Shown piece after piece: positions 26,127-34,812 of a stretch of 64,000 bases of DNA. Every line of letters begins with the position of its first letter. The stretch's first letter is position 1. The translations under genes were made by a program, and so were the position numbers. The notes beneath the pieces were generated by a model. The model was not told the origin of the DNA. It ran no database searches and was given only the letters and a program-made list of their open reading frames with translations. Source of the DNA: Scleromatobacter sp964418745. GTDB lineage: Bacteria > Pseudomonadota > Gammaproteobacteria > Burkholderiales > Burkholderiaceae_C. Location: positions 1 to 64,000 of the forward strand of contig CAYQMX010000015.1 in the NCBI GenBank assembly GCA_964418745.1, read 5' to 3'.

Positions 26127-26350
26127 CAACCGTGGATCGCCGCGGCGATGATCATGCCGAGCGCGATGAACATCGAGCCGACCATGATGGCCAGCGCGAT
26201 GTTCTTCTCCTCGACGATCTGCTCCCACAGCTTGTAGGGCGTGATCTTGTCGATGACGACGAAGGCCATCCACAACACGACGACGCCGATCACGGCGTAG
26301 AGCACCGTGCCGCCGATCACGTCGGGCCTGAGCCATTCGGGTGTTGTCAT
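26126..26350 (-). CDS. DUF350 small membrane protein (YjfL-like)
   Basis: A 74-residue protein with two membrane segments (VLYAVIGVVVLWMAFVVIDK and ALAIMVGSMFIALGMIIAAA) around a short loop TPYKLWEQIVEEKN, the compact form of DUF350. The conserved DKIT and EKN positions match the family. DUF350 genes are often found with PspA-, SPFH- or polyamine-enzyme genes in operons linked to envelope stress. GGAGCAGG precedes the ATG at 26350. The stop overlaps the next start codon. Confidence 0.9.
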   Translation of the reverse strand: MTTPEWLRPDVIGGTVLYAVIGVVVLWMAFVVIDKITPYKLWEQIVEEKNIALAIMVGSMFIALGMIIAAAIHG

Positions 26351-26393
26351 TGCCTGCTCCTTCGATTGAATGTCGCGATGGTGCCGCAACGGG

Positions 26394-27998
26394 CTACTTG
26401 TGCCCGCCGCCGCCGGAGGAATATCCGCCCCAGGCGCCGCCGGTGCCGTAGTAGGCACCTGTTCCGGCGGCCGCGCGTGACTTGCACTGCTGGTACTCCA
26501 GGCTGTTCGATCCGAACGCGCGCCGCACGTCGCTGCAGGAATCGTGGCTGCACATCGCCAGCAGCAGGATCACCACGATCAGCAGCACCAGCAGCACGGG
26601 CCAGGAGATCATCCGGCCGGGCCCGACGAGCGAGCCGAGCGACGGCGGGCCGCCGGCGCGCTGCAACTGCGCCGCCTGCTCGGTGCCGAGGCCGAACACG
26701 CTCGCGACCATCGCCGCGGGAATCGATTCGCCGGCCGACCAGGTGGTCTCGCTGGCCGTGCTCTCCTTGCTCAGGAATGCGCGGTGGCCGCTGGCCGAGC
26801 CTTCGTAGTCCTCGTGCTGCGTGCGCTGCCGGGCCTCGACCTTCCAGTAGAACTCGCCCAGCACGTAGGTGGTCTCGGACGCGTAGGTCCAGCGCCGCCG
26901 ATACGTGGTGCCGTACCACTTCGCCGTGTCGCCGGCGACCTCGGGCGCGCCGGTGAGCACGCGCACCACGCTCCACCCCTCGTTGGTGTCGACGAGGAAG
27001 GCGAAGCCTTCGGTGCGGTTGTAGAGCAGGTATTCGCGCCAGGCCTCGGCCTCGTCGCCGCCGCCCATCAGCTCCATGCGCTCCGTGTAGCCCACCACCT
27101 GCCACGGCAGCGCCGCCGCGCCGCTGGGGATCGGCAGCGTGCCGGTGCGGCCCAGCGGGATGCCCGGCTCCATGCGGTTGAGCTGTGCGTAGTGCGCCAT
27201 GTCCGGGCCGATGCCCTTGGACAGGTCCACCACCGACTTGCAGCTGTCGCACACCACCGACTGCGTCGTCGCCAACGTGATCTTCAGTGGCGCGCCGCAA
27301 TTGGGGCAGGGCGGCGACTGCGCCTGGATCGTCTTCTCGCCCGCGCCGGCGATGCCGGCCTCGCGCAGGCCGGCCATCTTGAGGTCGGCCAGGCGCACCG
27401 AACGGCCGATGGACCAGGTCAGGGTCGCGGCGTCGACGGCCTCCAGCGTGGCCACCTCGTCGGCGGTGTTGCGCAGGTCGCAGACGACGATCGCGCGGCC
27501 GGCCGGCGGCGGCTGAACCAGTTCGCCCTGCGCGGCCAGCAGCTTCGCCTGGACGACGGAGGCGACGCTCCAGGGCCGCCCGTCGACGGTGACGCGCGCG
27601 CCGGCCTGCAGCCGCTCGGGTCGCGGCGCGTCCGCGGGTGCGGGGGCGTCGAACGCGAACACGTAGCGGCCGTTGTCCTCCGACAGCCAGCCGCTGCGGC
27701 CGTTGTCGAACAGCGCGTGCCACTCGTTCCAGGGCCCGTCATCGGTGCCGAACTGCAGGCGGCCGACGAGCATGAAGGCCGTGCCCTGGTAGCTGCCGCT
27801 GGCGCCGATCGCCAGCGGCGTGAAGTCGTCGAAGACCTCGGCGCTGGTGCCGATCTTGCGCAGCGCCTCGCCGTCGCGCACCAGCGTGCTGCGGCAGAAG
27901 CCGCACACCGCGCTGGCCGATGCCGAGGACAGGAACTCGACCGGCGCGCCGCAGTTCGGACACGCCGCACGCCAGGCGCGCTGCGGGGCGGTGGCCAT
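26394..27998 (-). CDS. DUF4178 zinc-ribbon membrane protein
   Basis: A 534-residue protein. Two zinc ribbons (CPNCGAPVEF with CGFC, and CPNCGAPLKI with CDSC) precede two copies of the DUF4178 beta domain (GTSAEVFDDFTPLAIGASGS, and GRTGTLPIPSGAAALPWQVVG with YLLYNRTEGFAFLVDTNEGW). One membrane segment (SWPVLLVLLIVVILLLAM) lies near residue 465, and the tail is Gly/Ser/Tyr-rich. The family is uncharacterised but recurs in operons with SPFH/DUF350/aminopropyltransferase genes. It lies 43 bases before DUF350 and 87 bases after the SPFH gene on the same strand. Confidence 0.88.
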   Translation of the reverse strand: MATAPQRAWRAACPNCGAPVEFLSSASASAVCGFCRSTLVRDGEALRKIGTSAEVFDDFTPLAIGASGSYQGTAFMLVGRLQFGTDDGPWNEWHALFDNGRSGWLSEDNGRYVFAFDAPAPADAPRPERLQAGARVTVDGRPWSVASVVQAKLLAAQGELVQPPPAGRAIVVCDLRNTADEVATLEAVDAATLTWSIGRSVRLADLKMAGLREAGIAGAGEKTIQAQSPPCPNCGAPLKITLATTQSVVCDSCKSVVDLSKGIGPDMAHYAQLNRMEPGIPLGRTGTLPIPSGAAALPWQVVGYTERMELMGGGDEAEAWREYLLYNRTEGFAFLVDTNEGWSVVRVLTGAPEVAGDTAKWYGTTYRRRWTYASETTYVLGEFYWKVEARQRTQHEDYEGSASGHRAFLSKESTASETTWSAGESIPAAMVASVFGLGTEQAAQLQRAGGPPSLGSLVGPGRMISWPVLLVLLIVVILLLAMCSHDSCSDVRRAFGSNSLEYQQCKSRAAAGTGAYYGTGGAWGGYSSGGGGHK

Positions 27999-28085
27999 CA
28001 GGCGACCACCTTCGCACGCCGCTCACGAGCGTGCGTGCTCACGCGCGACGCCCGCCGGTAGCGCCGAGGATGGCGACACGGGCCA

Positions 28086-29120
28086 TCACAGCTTCTTCAG
28101 CAGCTCGGTCTTCTTGGCCTGGAACTCTTCCTCGGTGAGGATGCCCTTGGCCTTCAGGTCGCCCAGCTTCTCGATCAGCGCCATCACGTCCTGCACCGGC
28201 GGGTGTTCGCCGCTGGCCGCCGCGGCCGTGGCGATGCCCGTGCCCAGGCCTTGCGCGATGTTGCCCGCGAGCACCTGGCCGAGGGCCACGCCCGCGCCCA
28301 GGCCCATCGCGCTGCCGGCGATGCCGCCGCCGCCTTCGCCCGCGCTCTCCGCGAACTTCGGAATCGACTGCGCGGTCTGGTACTGCATGAACGCGCCCAT
28401 GTTCTGGCCGACCATGCCCATGCCGATCTTCTGGTCGAGGATCTTCTGCAGTTCGTCGGGCAGCGAGACGTTCTGCACCGTCACGGTGTCCAGGGCCAGG
28501 CCCAGGGCCGTGAACGCCGGCCCGACGGCGGCCTTGATCTGCGTGGCGAACTCCACCTGGTTGGCGGCCAGGTCCAGGAACGGGATGCCGCTCTGGGCGA
28601 CCGCGTCGGACAGGTGCTGCAGCACGAGCCCGCGCAGCTGGCCATCGATCTCCTCGGCGGTGTAGCGGTCGCGCGTGCCCGAGACCTGCTGCTGGAACAG
28701 CTTGGGGTCGGCGACGCGCCACGAGTAGTTGCCGAACGCGCGGATGCGGATCGCGCCGAAATCCTTGTCGCGCAGCGTGACGGGCTGCGGCGTGCCCCAG
28801 CGCTGGTCGACCTGCAGCCGGGTGCTGAAGAAGTAGACGTCGCTCTTGAACGGGGACGCGAACAGCTTGTCCCAGTTCATCAGGTTGGTGAGCAGCGGCA
28901 GCGTGTGCGTGTTCAGCGTGTACAGGCCGGGCCCGAACGCGTCGGCCGCGCGGCCCTCGTTGACGAACAACGCGGCCTGCGACTCTCGCACCGTCAGCCG
29001 GGCGCCGTTCTGGATCTCGTTGTCCTGCATCGGATAGCGCCATGCGAGGATGCCGTCGCCCGGCTCCTGCCACTCGATGACGTCGATGAACTGTTTCTTG
29101 ATGAACCCCATCAATGACAT
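28086..29120 (-). CDS. SPFH domain protein (YdjI-like) with SHOCT C-terminus
   Basis: A 344-residue SPFH protein without an obvious transmembrane anchor. The N-terminal part (MSLMGFIKKQFIDVIEWQEP, then ALFVNEGRAADAFGPGLYTL) and the DKDFGAIRIRAFGNYSW segment are typical of the YdjI/virion-core-like group. A Gly/Ala-rich region precedes a C-terminal SHOCT helix pair (IEKLGDLKAKGILTEEEFQA), a short module used for oligomerisation. ATG at 29120 is preceded by GGAGG. It heads the minus-strand cluster with DUF4178, DUF350, aminopropyltransferase and oxidoreductase, and probably scaffolds membrane complexes under envelope stress; that role is inferred from family context. Confidence 0.9.
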   Translation of the reverse strand: MSLMGFIKKQFIDVIEWQEPGDGILAWRYPMQDNEIQNGARLTVRESQAALFVNEGRAADAFGPGLYTLNTHTLPLLTNLMNWDKLFASPFKSDVYFFSTRLQVDQRWGTPQPVTLRDKDFGAIRIRAFGNYSWRVADPKLFQQQVSGTRDRYTAEEIDGQLRGLVLQHLSDAVAQSGIPFLDLAANQVEFATQIKAAVGPAFTALGLALDTVTVQNVSLPDELQKILDQKIGMGMVGQNMGAFMQYQTAQSIPKFAESAGEGGGGIAGSAMGLGAGVALGQVLAGNIAQGLGTGIATAAAASGEHPPVQDVMALIEKLGDLKAKGILTEEEFQAKKTELLKKL

Positions 29121-29332
29121 GGCTGCCTCCACTGGCTGCTGTTGCATTCAGGGCGGATCATAGACGCTGGCGGGGGGCGGCGGACGCGCCGGCGTCGCGC
29201 GCGCTTCGAACGGGGGATGGAAGGCCGGGCCGGCGGCCATGGCGTGCGGGCGGCTCCAGGGCGAATGCCGGTCGCGCGAGGGCAGGGGACGATCCTGCTA
29301 GATTCCGTGGGTCGCATCGACAGGAAGCCCCG

Positions 29333-29830
29333 ATGTCCGCCTACGAACTCGCCCAGCTCAACATCGCCACCCTGACCGAGCCGCTGGAGTCCCCCGGGAT
29401 GGCGGACTTCGTGGCCAACCTCGACCGCATCAACGCCTTGGCGGAGAGCGCGCCGGGGTTCGTCTGGCGCCTGCAGACCGAAGAGGGCGACGCCACGGCC
29501 TTTCGGCCGATGGGCGACGACGTGCTGGTCAACATGTCGGTCTGGCGCGACGTGGCGTCGCTGGACCAGTACGTCTACGGGTCGGCGCACGTCGAGATCA
29601 TGCGGCGCCGCAAGGAGTGGTTCCTGCGCATGAAGGACGCCTACGTGGTGCTCTGGTGGGTACCCCAGGGCCGCCGCCCGTCGGTGGAGGAGGCCATCGC
29701 GAAACTGGAACGCCTGCGCCGGGACGGGCCGACCGAGGCGGCCTTCACCTTCCGCAGCGCGTTCCCGCCACCGGACGCGCCGCAGGCCGGGACGTCGTTC
29801 GGGGTGGGGAGCGAGTGCCCGGCGACGTGA
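29333..29830 (+). CDS. DUF3291 domain-containing protein
   Basis: A 165-residue protein of the DUF3291 family, an antibiotic-biosynthesis-monooxygenase-like alpha-beta barrel. Recognisable elements are YELAQLNIATLTEPLESPGM, ESAPGFVWRLQTEEGDA, NMSVWRDVASLDQYVYGSAH and the Trp-rich DAYVVLWWVPQGRRPSVEEA. ATG at 29333 is preceded by AGGAAG. The gene is divergent from the SPFH gene. Downstream lies a decayed region containing an enzyme remnant on the other strand. Confidence 0.88.
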   Translation: MSAYELAQLNIATLTEPLESPGMADFVANLDRINALAESAPGFVWRLQTEEGDATAFRPMGDDVLVNMSVWRDVASLDQYVYGSAHVEIMRRRKEWFLRMKDAYVVLWWVPQGRRPSVEEAIAKLERLRRDGPTEAAFTFRSAFPPPDAPQAGTSFGVGSECPAT

Positions 29831-29908
29831 TGGGTGGGAATTCGGGCGGCGAGGGGGTGCATGCCTCGTCGAAGGCTTCCGCTTCCAGCCTGCGCCGAGC
29901 CCTCCACT

Positions 29909-30130
29909 GCCCCAGGCCAATCTCGGCACCCGTTCGAAATCCTGCAGCAGATCGGACGACTCTTCGAGACCGACCGAAATCCGGATCATCCCGTTCGCGA
30001 TGTCCATGTCGCGCCGGACCTCGGGCCCGGCCTCCCAGGAGATCGTCGGCGCGACCGGAATGATCAACGTCCGCGTGTCGCCCAATCCGGTGGCCTTGAC
30101 AGGGATGCGCAGGGCATCGATCGCGCTGGG
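29909..30130 (-). pseudogene. Remnant of a Cys/Met-metabolism PLP enzyme (C-terminal fragment)
   Basis: On the minus strand the translation includes GLGDTRTLIIPVAPTISWE and, slightly later, MIRISVGLEESSDLLQDFE. These match the conserved C-terminal end of trans-sulfuration PLP enzymes such as cystathionine gamma-lyase or O-succinylhomoserine sulfhydrylase, where LGD-TLI-H-AST and IR-SVGLE-DL--D are near-invariant. The PLP-lysine region and all upstream domains are missing, the sequence before residue 75 of the frame is not family-like, and after RVPRLAW it runs into unrelated sequence. It is therefore a broken relic of about 75 codons, not a working gene. Confidence 0.65.
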
Positions 30131-30361
30131 GACCTCCAGTCGCATCGGCGGATTCGAGAAGGCGTTCTCGACGGCTTCCGAGACATCCGCGTCGGCAGTG
30201 GCGCCGCGTGAATACTTGCTGGTCGCCGATGACGATTTTCGGGCGGTCTGCCCGGAAGCTTCCGTTGCAGGGTCAAGGTACGTTTCGTCGCCAGCGGTCG
30301 CCCTTTTCGCAGCAGCAAGTTCGGTCAGGACACGCAGCCGCACCTTCGACATGATGGCCCC

Positions 30362-31240
30362 ATGGACAGCACGTCACCTATCGCCAGCGACCCGTTCCCA
30401 GCCGTCGTCGCCTGGATCGAGCAGCAGCTCGACCAACCGTTGACGCTTGAACAGGTCGCAGCGCGGGCCGGCTTGTCGCCGTATCACTTCTCGCGGCTGT
30501 TCACCGCGCGCATGGGCCGCAGCGTCATGGCCCACGTGCGCGGCCGCCGGCTTGTTCGCGGGGCGCGACGGCTCTGCGACGAGCCCGACCTCCAGCTCGT
30601 CGACCTGGCGTTCGATTGCGGCTTTGAGTCCCAGGAGGCGTTTACACGCGCGTTCAAGCGCTTGTTCGGCGTCTCACCTGGGCGATTCCGCAGCGGATTC
30701 GCCGTCGAACCCATTGAAGGGCAATATCCCATGACGCTCCCTCCCGCGCAAAGCACGCCCGTCGTCCGCCTACCCGGGTCCGTCGCGATCGCCGCATTCA
30801 GCGTGGCCGGACCAGCGCGCCGGTTCGATGAGGTCACCAAGGCCGAGATTCCGCAGCTGTGGTCCGCGCTGGTTGGCGCTCTGCCGTTCGCTGGTCAGGT
30901 CGCGAGTTGGGCAACCTATGGGGTCGTCTCCGGCATCGACCGCGCCGAAGGTTCCTTCCAATACATGGCTGGTGTCGGCGTCGCGCCCGCGTGTGACCCT
31001 CCGCCCGGCTTCGTAACGATGGAGATCCCGGCCGCGATCTACGTGGTGTTCCGCATTGCGCTCAACGGCACCGCGCTGCATCCGCAGCTCAAGCATGCCA
31101 TGGCGCACATCTGGGGCGAACTGATTCCGGCATCCGGCTTGAAGGTCGCCGATGGGCCTGACTTTGAACTCTACGATGGTCGCTTCGATCCGCAGAAGGC
31201 GGGTTCCTTCATCGACTTCCACGTTCCAATCGAAGCATGA
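30362..31240 (+). CDS. AraC family regulator with GyrI-like effector domain
   Basis: A 292-residue regulator. The first 110 residues form the AraC double helix-turn-helix (LTLEQVAARAGLSPYHFSRL, LVDLAFDCGFESQEAFTRAF with KRLFGVSPGRFR). Residues 130-292 form a GyrI/SOUL-like effector-binding domain (VRLPGSVAIAAFSVAGPARR, YGVVSGIDRAEGSFQYMAGV, ELYDGRFDPQKAGSFIDFHV). Such proteins resemble Rob/SbmC regulators that sense toxic small molecules. The neighbouring sequence (29.8-31.6 kb) is lower in GC than the rest, and the gene may have been acquired with it. A GCGGTCA-CCCA-TGACCGC hairpin follows the stop at 31277-31294. Confidence 0.9.
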   Translation: MDSTSPIASDPFPAVVAWIEQQLDQPLTLEQVAARAGLSPYHFSRLFTARMGRSVMAHVRGRRLVRGARRLCDEPDLQLVDLAFDCGFESQEAFTRAFKRLFGVSPGRFRSGFAVEPIEGQYPMTLPPAQSTPVVRLPGSVAIAAFSVAGPARRFDEVTKAEIPQLWSALVGALPFAGQVASWATYGVVSGIDRAEGSFQYMAGVGVAPACDPPPGFVTMEIPAAIYVVFRIALNGTALHPQLKHAMAHIWGELIPASGLKVADGPDFELYDGRFDPQKAGSFIDFHVPIEA

Positions 31241-31600
31241 ACCAGCTCAACGGAGCATCGCCAGCGGCCACAAGCCGCGGTCACCCATGACCGCATTCCG
31301 GCAGGCTACCTGACCAGCCACTGCGGTGTAGGACATGACGCGCCTTTCGGCAGTTCGGCTCCCGCTCCGTTGACCAATGGCGAGCGACATGAACCGTCCT
31401 TCGCGAGCGCCTGCCATTCGGTGGTACCGATCACGACAGTGCTGGCGACCACTTTGCGACAGGCGATCAGAGTGTTCGAATGAAGTGAATCAGGACGATA
31501 TTGAGCGAGAGTGGAAGTTGGCTCGAGACTTCCTGGCGCGTTGGCGGGATGCAAGGAGGCCCGGCCGGGCGGTAGCAGGTGACCGGCAGGAAGGCGCGCT
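31241..31600. other. 360-base region without a recognised gene
   Basis: Between the AraC gene and lanM. GC is visibly lower than in the flanks. An 82-codon minus-strand frame (31306-31554) and a plus-strand frame beginning at 31377 are open, but neither resembles a known family or has a ribosome-binding site, so they are not called. The hairpin at 31277 is the only clear structure. The region is probably decayed sequence at the edge of the lanthipeptide locus. Confidence 0.4.
31277..31294 (+). terminator. Hairpin after the AraC gene
   Basis: A perfect 7-bp stem (GCGGTCA / TGACCGC) with a 4-base loop begins 37 bases after the regulator stop. No T-run follows, so termination efficiency is uncertain. 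Confidence 0.45.
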
Positions 31601-34513
31601 TCACTGGCCGGCGCACGGCCCCCGAGCGCGGGGCGGCTCGAGCAGCAGGACCGAAGGCACCCCCTGCGGATCGGCCAGGCGAAGCAGCCCGTATCCGATG
31701 CCCGCCAGTCCGGCCATCAGGCCCAGCGAGGTGACGCCGTCACCGGGGCCGCTGCGGCCGCCTGACACGTCGATCTCGTGCAGCACGCCCGCCGCCCGCC
31801 GGCGAACGGGCTGCTCAAAGTGCGGGCACAGCCCCTGCAGCCGGGCCTGAAGCCCGATCTCCAGGTTGCCGAGCGCGCCGTGGCAAAGGCCGTGGCCGGC
31901 GGTCGGCGAACGCCGAAGGCTCACGCGCAACGCCGTCTCGATTTCCTCGCGCGTGCCCGGGTCGTCCTGGATGTCGAGGGAGCCCAGGAGTGCCATGCCG
32001 ATGCCGGGCGCACCGTGGCACCAGTGGCCGGAACACCGCCATTCGAGGCGACCGTGCCGCTCGGCGGGCGCGGCGCGCAGGTCGCGCCAGTTGCCGCGCG
32101 CGGGATCGAACAGGCTGCGCTCGTAGGCCAGCGCCTGCGTGGCCACCTGCCGGAATCGGCGCGATCCGGTCGCGCGTTCGAGCGCGAGCAGCGCCATCGC
32201 CATGCCCGACACGCCGTGTGACAGCCCGCCGAGCGGCGCGGTCGCGGCGCTGGTCGACCAGGCCACGCCCACGGCCTGCGGCTGCGCGGCGCGCAGCAGG
32301 CGTTCCCCGCAGGCCGTCGCGAGTTGCAGGCTGCGTGGACTCCGGCCCGCATGATGCAGGCTGAGCAGCGCCATCAGGCATCCCGCGCTGCCTGAGACGA
32401 GGTCGAACGACACGTCCGACTCGATGAGCCGTGGCAGCGCGTCGAGCCGGGCCTCGGCCTCGGACAGGAGGTCCGCGCGCTGCCAGAGGCTGGCGAGGTG
32501 CGCGAGCACGTAGAGGCTGCCGCCCCAGCCCACGAAGGCCCCGATGGCGCGATCCTGATGACCCCATGGGCGCTCGGCGACCAGCCAGGCCTGCAACGCC
32601 GCCTCGGCCAGCGTGCGCAGGCCGTGGTCCGGCCTGAGGCGGTCCATCTGCGCCAGGAACAGGATCACGCCGGGCAGGCCGTCGTAGACATCGACGCCCA
32701 GGGGCAGGACGTCCGCCCGGCCATCGGCGCCCGCAACCCGGTCCAGCCAGGTCGCTTGCCCATCGTCGTGGAAGGCTTGCCGTTGCAGCGTCCGGGCGGC
32801 GCGCCAGGCCAGGTCCAGCGGGGTCGCCGAGGCAGCGCGTACCGCCGCGGCTGCACGAGCCCGCGGCGCGCGGGCGCGCGTGACGGCAGGCATGACGGTA
32901 CGCGTGGCACCGGGCGGGGTCAGCGTGGCCAGCGACGCGCGGAGGACCCCCTGTTGTCGTGCCAGGTCGTCCTCGCCCAGGTCGCCGATCCTGCGCAGCA
33001 CGCGGTCCAGCGGTGCCTCGGCAAGGAAGCCGCGCACGATGGTCCGCGGTCCCGCGAGCAGATCGCGCGTCGTCACCTGCACATGGAAGAGGGGGATGTC
33101 GCCGCGTTCCAGCGACTGGCGTTCCGCCTCGACCTGGCCATCGGCCGGCCCGACGCCTGGCGTTGCCCTGCCCAGGCTCTTCCACACCGCATCGCGCGCC
33201 GCGGAGCAGCGCAGGAAGTCGGGATGCCGGCAGGTCTCCAGCAGGTCGAAGTAGAACTGCGACGGTCGCAGCACGACGCGGATGGCATCGTCGGCGAACG
33301 CGTGGATCGGACCGTCCGGCGCCCGCAGCGCGGTGCGTTCGCGCAGCAGCAGCCGATAGGCCTCGTCGAAGCCCGCCGCGATCTCGTCGACGTGGTCGCC
33401 CGCTGGCGACGGGCGGCCAGCGCCCGTGGGCAGGTGGCCCGCGCCGCCGATGGGCACGTGCCGGCGCACGAAATGCAGGTCGAGGTCGGCATTCCATTCG
33501 GGCACCAGCACCGGCGCCGCGGACGTCTGTCCAGCCGGGGCGCTGAGGCCGCCGACGTCCATCAGGGGTCCGTCGGCGCCCGCGCGCAGCCGCCACGGCA
33601 GGAGGCCCAGGCGCAGCACCGAGTCGCGCATCGCGCGTGTTCCGATGTCGCGCTGGCGGGTCTCCGCCTGGCCCGCGAGGTCCGGATGGAACAAGGCCTC
33701 GAGATCCACGAGCACCGGGTGCTCGCCGGCGGCGACGATGTTCTCGAAGTGCAAGTCCGCGGCATCAATGGCGTGCAGGATTGCCAGCAGCCGCCCCTGG
33801 CGCCGGTAGAAGCGCGTCAGTTCGCCGGGCTCTCGGCACGGCCGCGCCTCGATGAATTCCGACCAGGAATGGTCGCCGGCATGGAGGGTGTGCGGCGTGC
33901 GGAAATTCCACCCGGGTGAGCGCGCCTCGATCCAGCGCAGGAGGGCCGCAAAATGCACGTCCAGCGCGCCCGGACGCGGCTTGTAGACGATGCGGCGCCC
34001 CGATTCGAATCGCAGGACCAGCACGACGCTGCCGCCCGCGTGCGGATCGCCGCCGGTGGCCGCGATGTCGACCAGGCGATCGTCGTGGCAATGGCCCGGC
34101 ATTCCATCCGCCAGACGCGACTGGTCTCCCTTGAGGTGAGCCAGGAACCGCGCCACGAATCGGGCCCAGTCGTCGACCGCGCCGTCGACGCGCTCGAGCA
34201 GCAACGGATATTCGTCGAACAGCGCAGACCTGCGCGCCGGCTCGGCCAGGCGCGTGACGAACGCGCACAGTCGATCGCCCGGTCCGACGTCGTTCAATTG
34301 CCCTTGCAGGCGCGCGGCGGCCAGTTCCAGCGCCAGCACCCGCGCGCCGCTGGCGACAAGGCGATCGGCGAGCGTGGCGCGCAGCGAAGGCCAGGCGCGC
34401 GCGTCGTCGACATGCGCGTCGCACGCCGCCCACGCCGTGCGCACGCGGGCGAGGCCACGTTCCATCCAGGGGCCCAGCGCCGTCGCCACTCCCTCGCGAA
34501 GCGAGATCGACAT
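31601..34513 (-). CDS. lanM: Class II lanthipeptide synthetase LanM
   Basis: A 970-residue bifunctional enzyme that dehydrates Ser/Thr of the precursor and adds Cys thiols to form lanthionine rings. The dehydratase half (about 1-560) shows RRIVYKPRPGALDVHF (Lys178), SWSEFIEA, and AIDAADLHFENIVAAGEHPV with Asp253, His255 and Asn258, the kinase-like active-site set. The cyclase half (about 600-960) has the LanC zinc ligands Cys832 (SGHWCHGAPGIGM), Cys877 and His878 (GLCHGALGNLEIGL), plus the helix motif LSHGVSGMAMAL. No residue needed for activity appears lost. It lies downstream of the precursor gene on the same strand, 83 bases away, and completes the divergent cluster with the C39 exporter. 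CTCCAGGAGGATGACATCCC supplies AGGAGG before the ATG. Confidence 0.96.
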   Translation of the reverse strand: MSISLREGVATALGPWMERGLARVRTAWAACDAHVDDARAWPSLRATLADRLVASGARVLALELAAARLQGQLNDVGPGDRLCAFVTRLAEPARRSALFDEYPLLLERVDGAVDDWARFVARFLAHLKGDQSRLADGMPGHCHDDRLVDIAATGGDPHAGGSVVLVLRFESGRRIVYKPRPGALDVHFAALLRWIEARSPGWNFRTPHTLHAGDHSWSEFIEARPCREPGELTRFYRRQGRLLAILHAIDAADLHFENIVAAGEHPVLVDLEALFHPDLAGQAETRQRDIGTRAMRDSVLRLGLLPWRLRAGADGPLMDVGGLSAPAGQTSAAPVLVPEWNADLDLHFVRRHVPIGGAGHLPTGAGRPSPAGDHVDEIAAGFDEAYRLLLRERTALRAPDGPIHAFADDAIRVVLRPSQFYFDLLETCRHPDFLRCSAARDAVWKSLGRATPGVGPADGQVEAERQSLERGDIPLFHVQVTTRDLLAGPRTIVRGFLAEAPLDRVLRRIGDLGEDDLARQQGVLRASLATLTPPGATRTVMPAVTRARAPRARAAAAVRAASATPLDLAWRAARTLQRQAFHDDGQATWLDRVAGADGRADVLPLGVDVYDGLPGVILFLAQMDRLRPDHGLRTLAEAALQAWLVAERPWGHQDRAIGAFVGWGGSLYVLAHLASLWQRADLLSEAEARLDALPRLIESDVSFDLVSGSAGCLMALLSLHHAGRSPRSLQLATACGERLLRAAQPQAVGVAWSTSAATAPLGGLSHGVSGMAMALLALERATGSRRFRQVATQALAYERSLFDPARGNWRDLRAAPAERHGRLEWRCSGHWCHGAPGIGMALLGSLDIQDDPGTREEIETALRVSLRRSPTAGHGLCHGALGNLEIGLQARLQGLCPHFEQPVRRRAAGVLHEIDVSGGRSGPGDGVTSLGLMAGLAGIGYGLLRLADPQGVPSVLLLEPPRARGPCAGQ

Positions 34514-34596
34514 GGGATGTCATCCTCCTGGAGCTGTACTGTGCGCAATGCATGGTGCCCGGCGCCCGCTCGCGCGCGCGGCCGGGCGGGTCGACG

Positions 34597-34812
34597 TCAC
34601 ATGCCGCCGCAGGCCGGCTGATTGATCATGAACGTCGGGCAGTGGTTGATCAGCGTGAGCGGCCGCATGCCGCCGCCGACCAGGTCGGTCTCGGTGTCGT
34701 GCAGCACCACCGTGCCGGACGGATGCGCGGGAAGGGCGCTGCGTTCGGTGTCGCTGAGGCTCGCGCGATAGGCTTCGTCCTTCCACGCACGGACGATATC
34801 GATCTGCTTCAT
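34597..34812 (-). CDS. lanA: Lanthipeptide precursor (mersacidin/lichenicidin-type leader)
   Basis: A 71-codon gene upstream of lanM with a strong AAGGAG six bases before the ATG. The leader (1 to about 47) begins MKQIDIVRAWKDEAYRASLS and continues with DTERSALPAHPSG and an acidic stretch DTETDLVGGG. The AWKDE-YR-SLS-ER--LP-HP-G pattern and the double-Gly end are those of mersacidin/lichenicidin-family class II leaders. The predicted core after Gly47 or Gly48 carries Thr53, Cys58, Thr60 and Cys68 and no Ser, so at most two rings are possible (for example 53-58 and 60-68). The core ends CGGM. The lipid II-binding CTxTxEC motif of mersacidin is absent, so activity cannot be assumed. Confidence 0.9.
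   Translation of the reverse strand: MKQIDIVRAWKDEAYRASLSDTERSALPAHPSGTVVLHDTETDLVGGGMRPLTLINHCPTFMINQPACGGM

Noticed and set aside
31306..31554. 82-codon minus-strand frame between the AraC gene and lanM, considered as a second precursor peptide
   Set aside because: No leader motif, no double-Gly site, no ribosome-binding site and no Ser/Thr/Cys-rich core.
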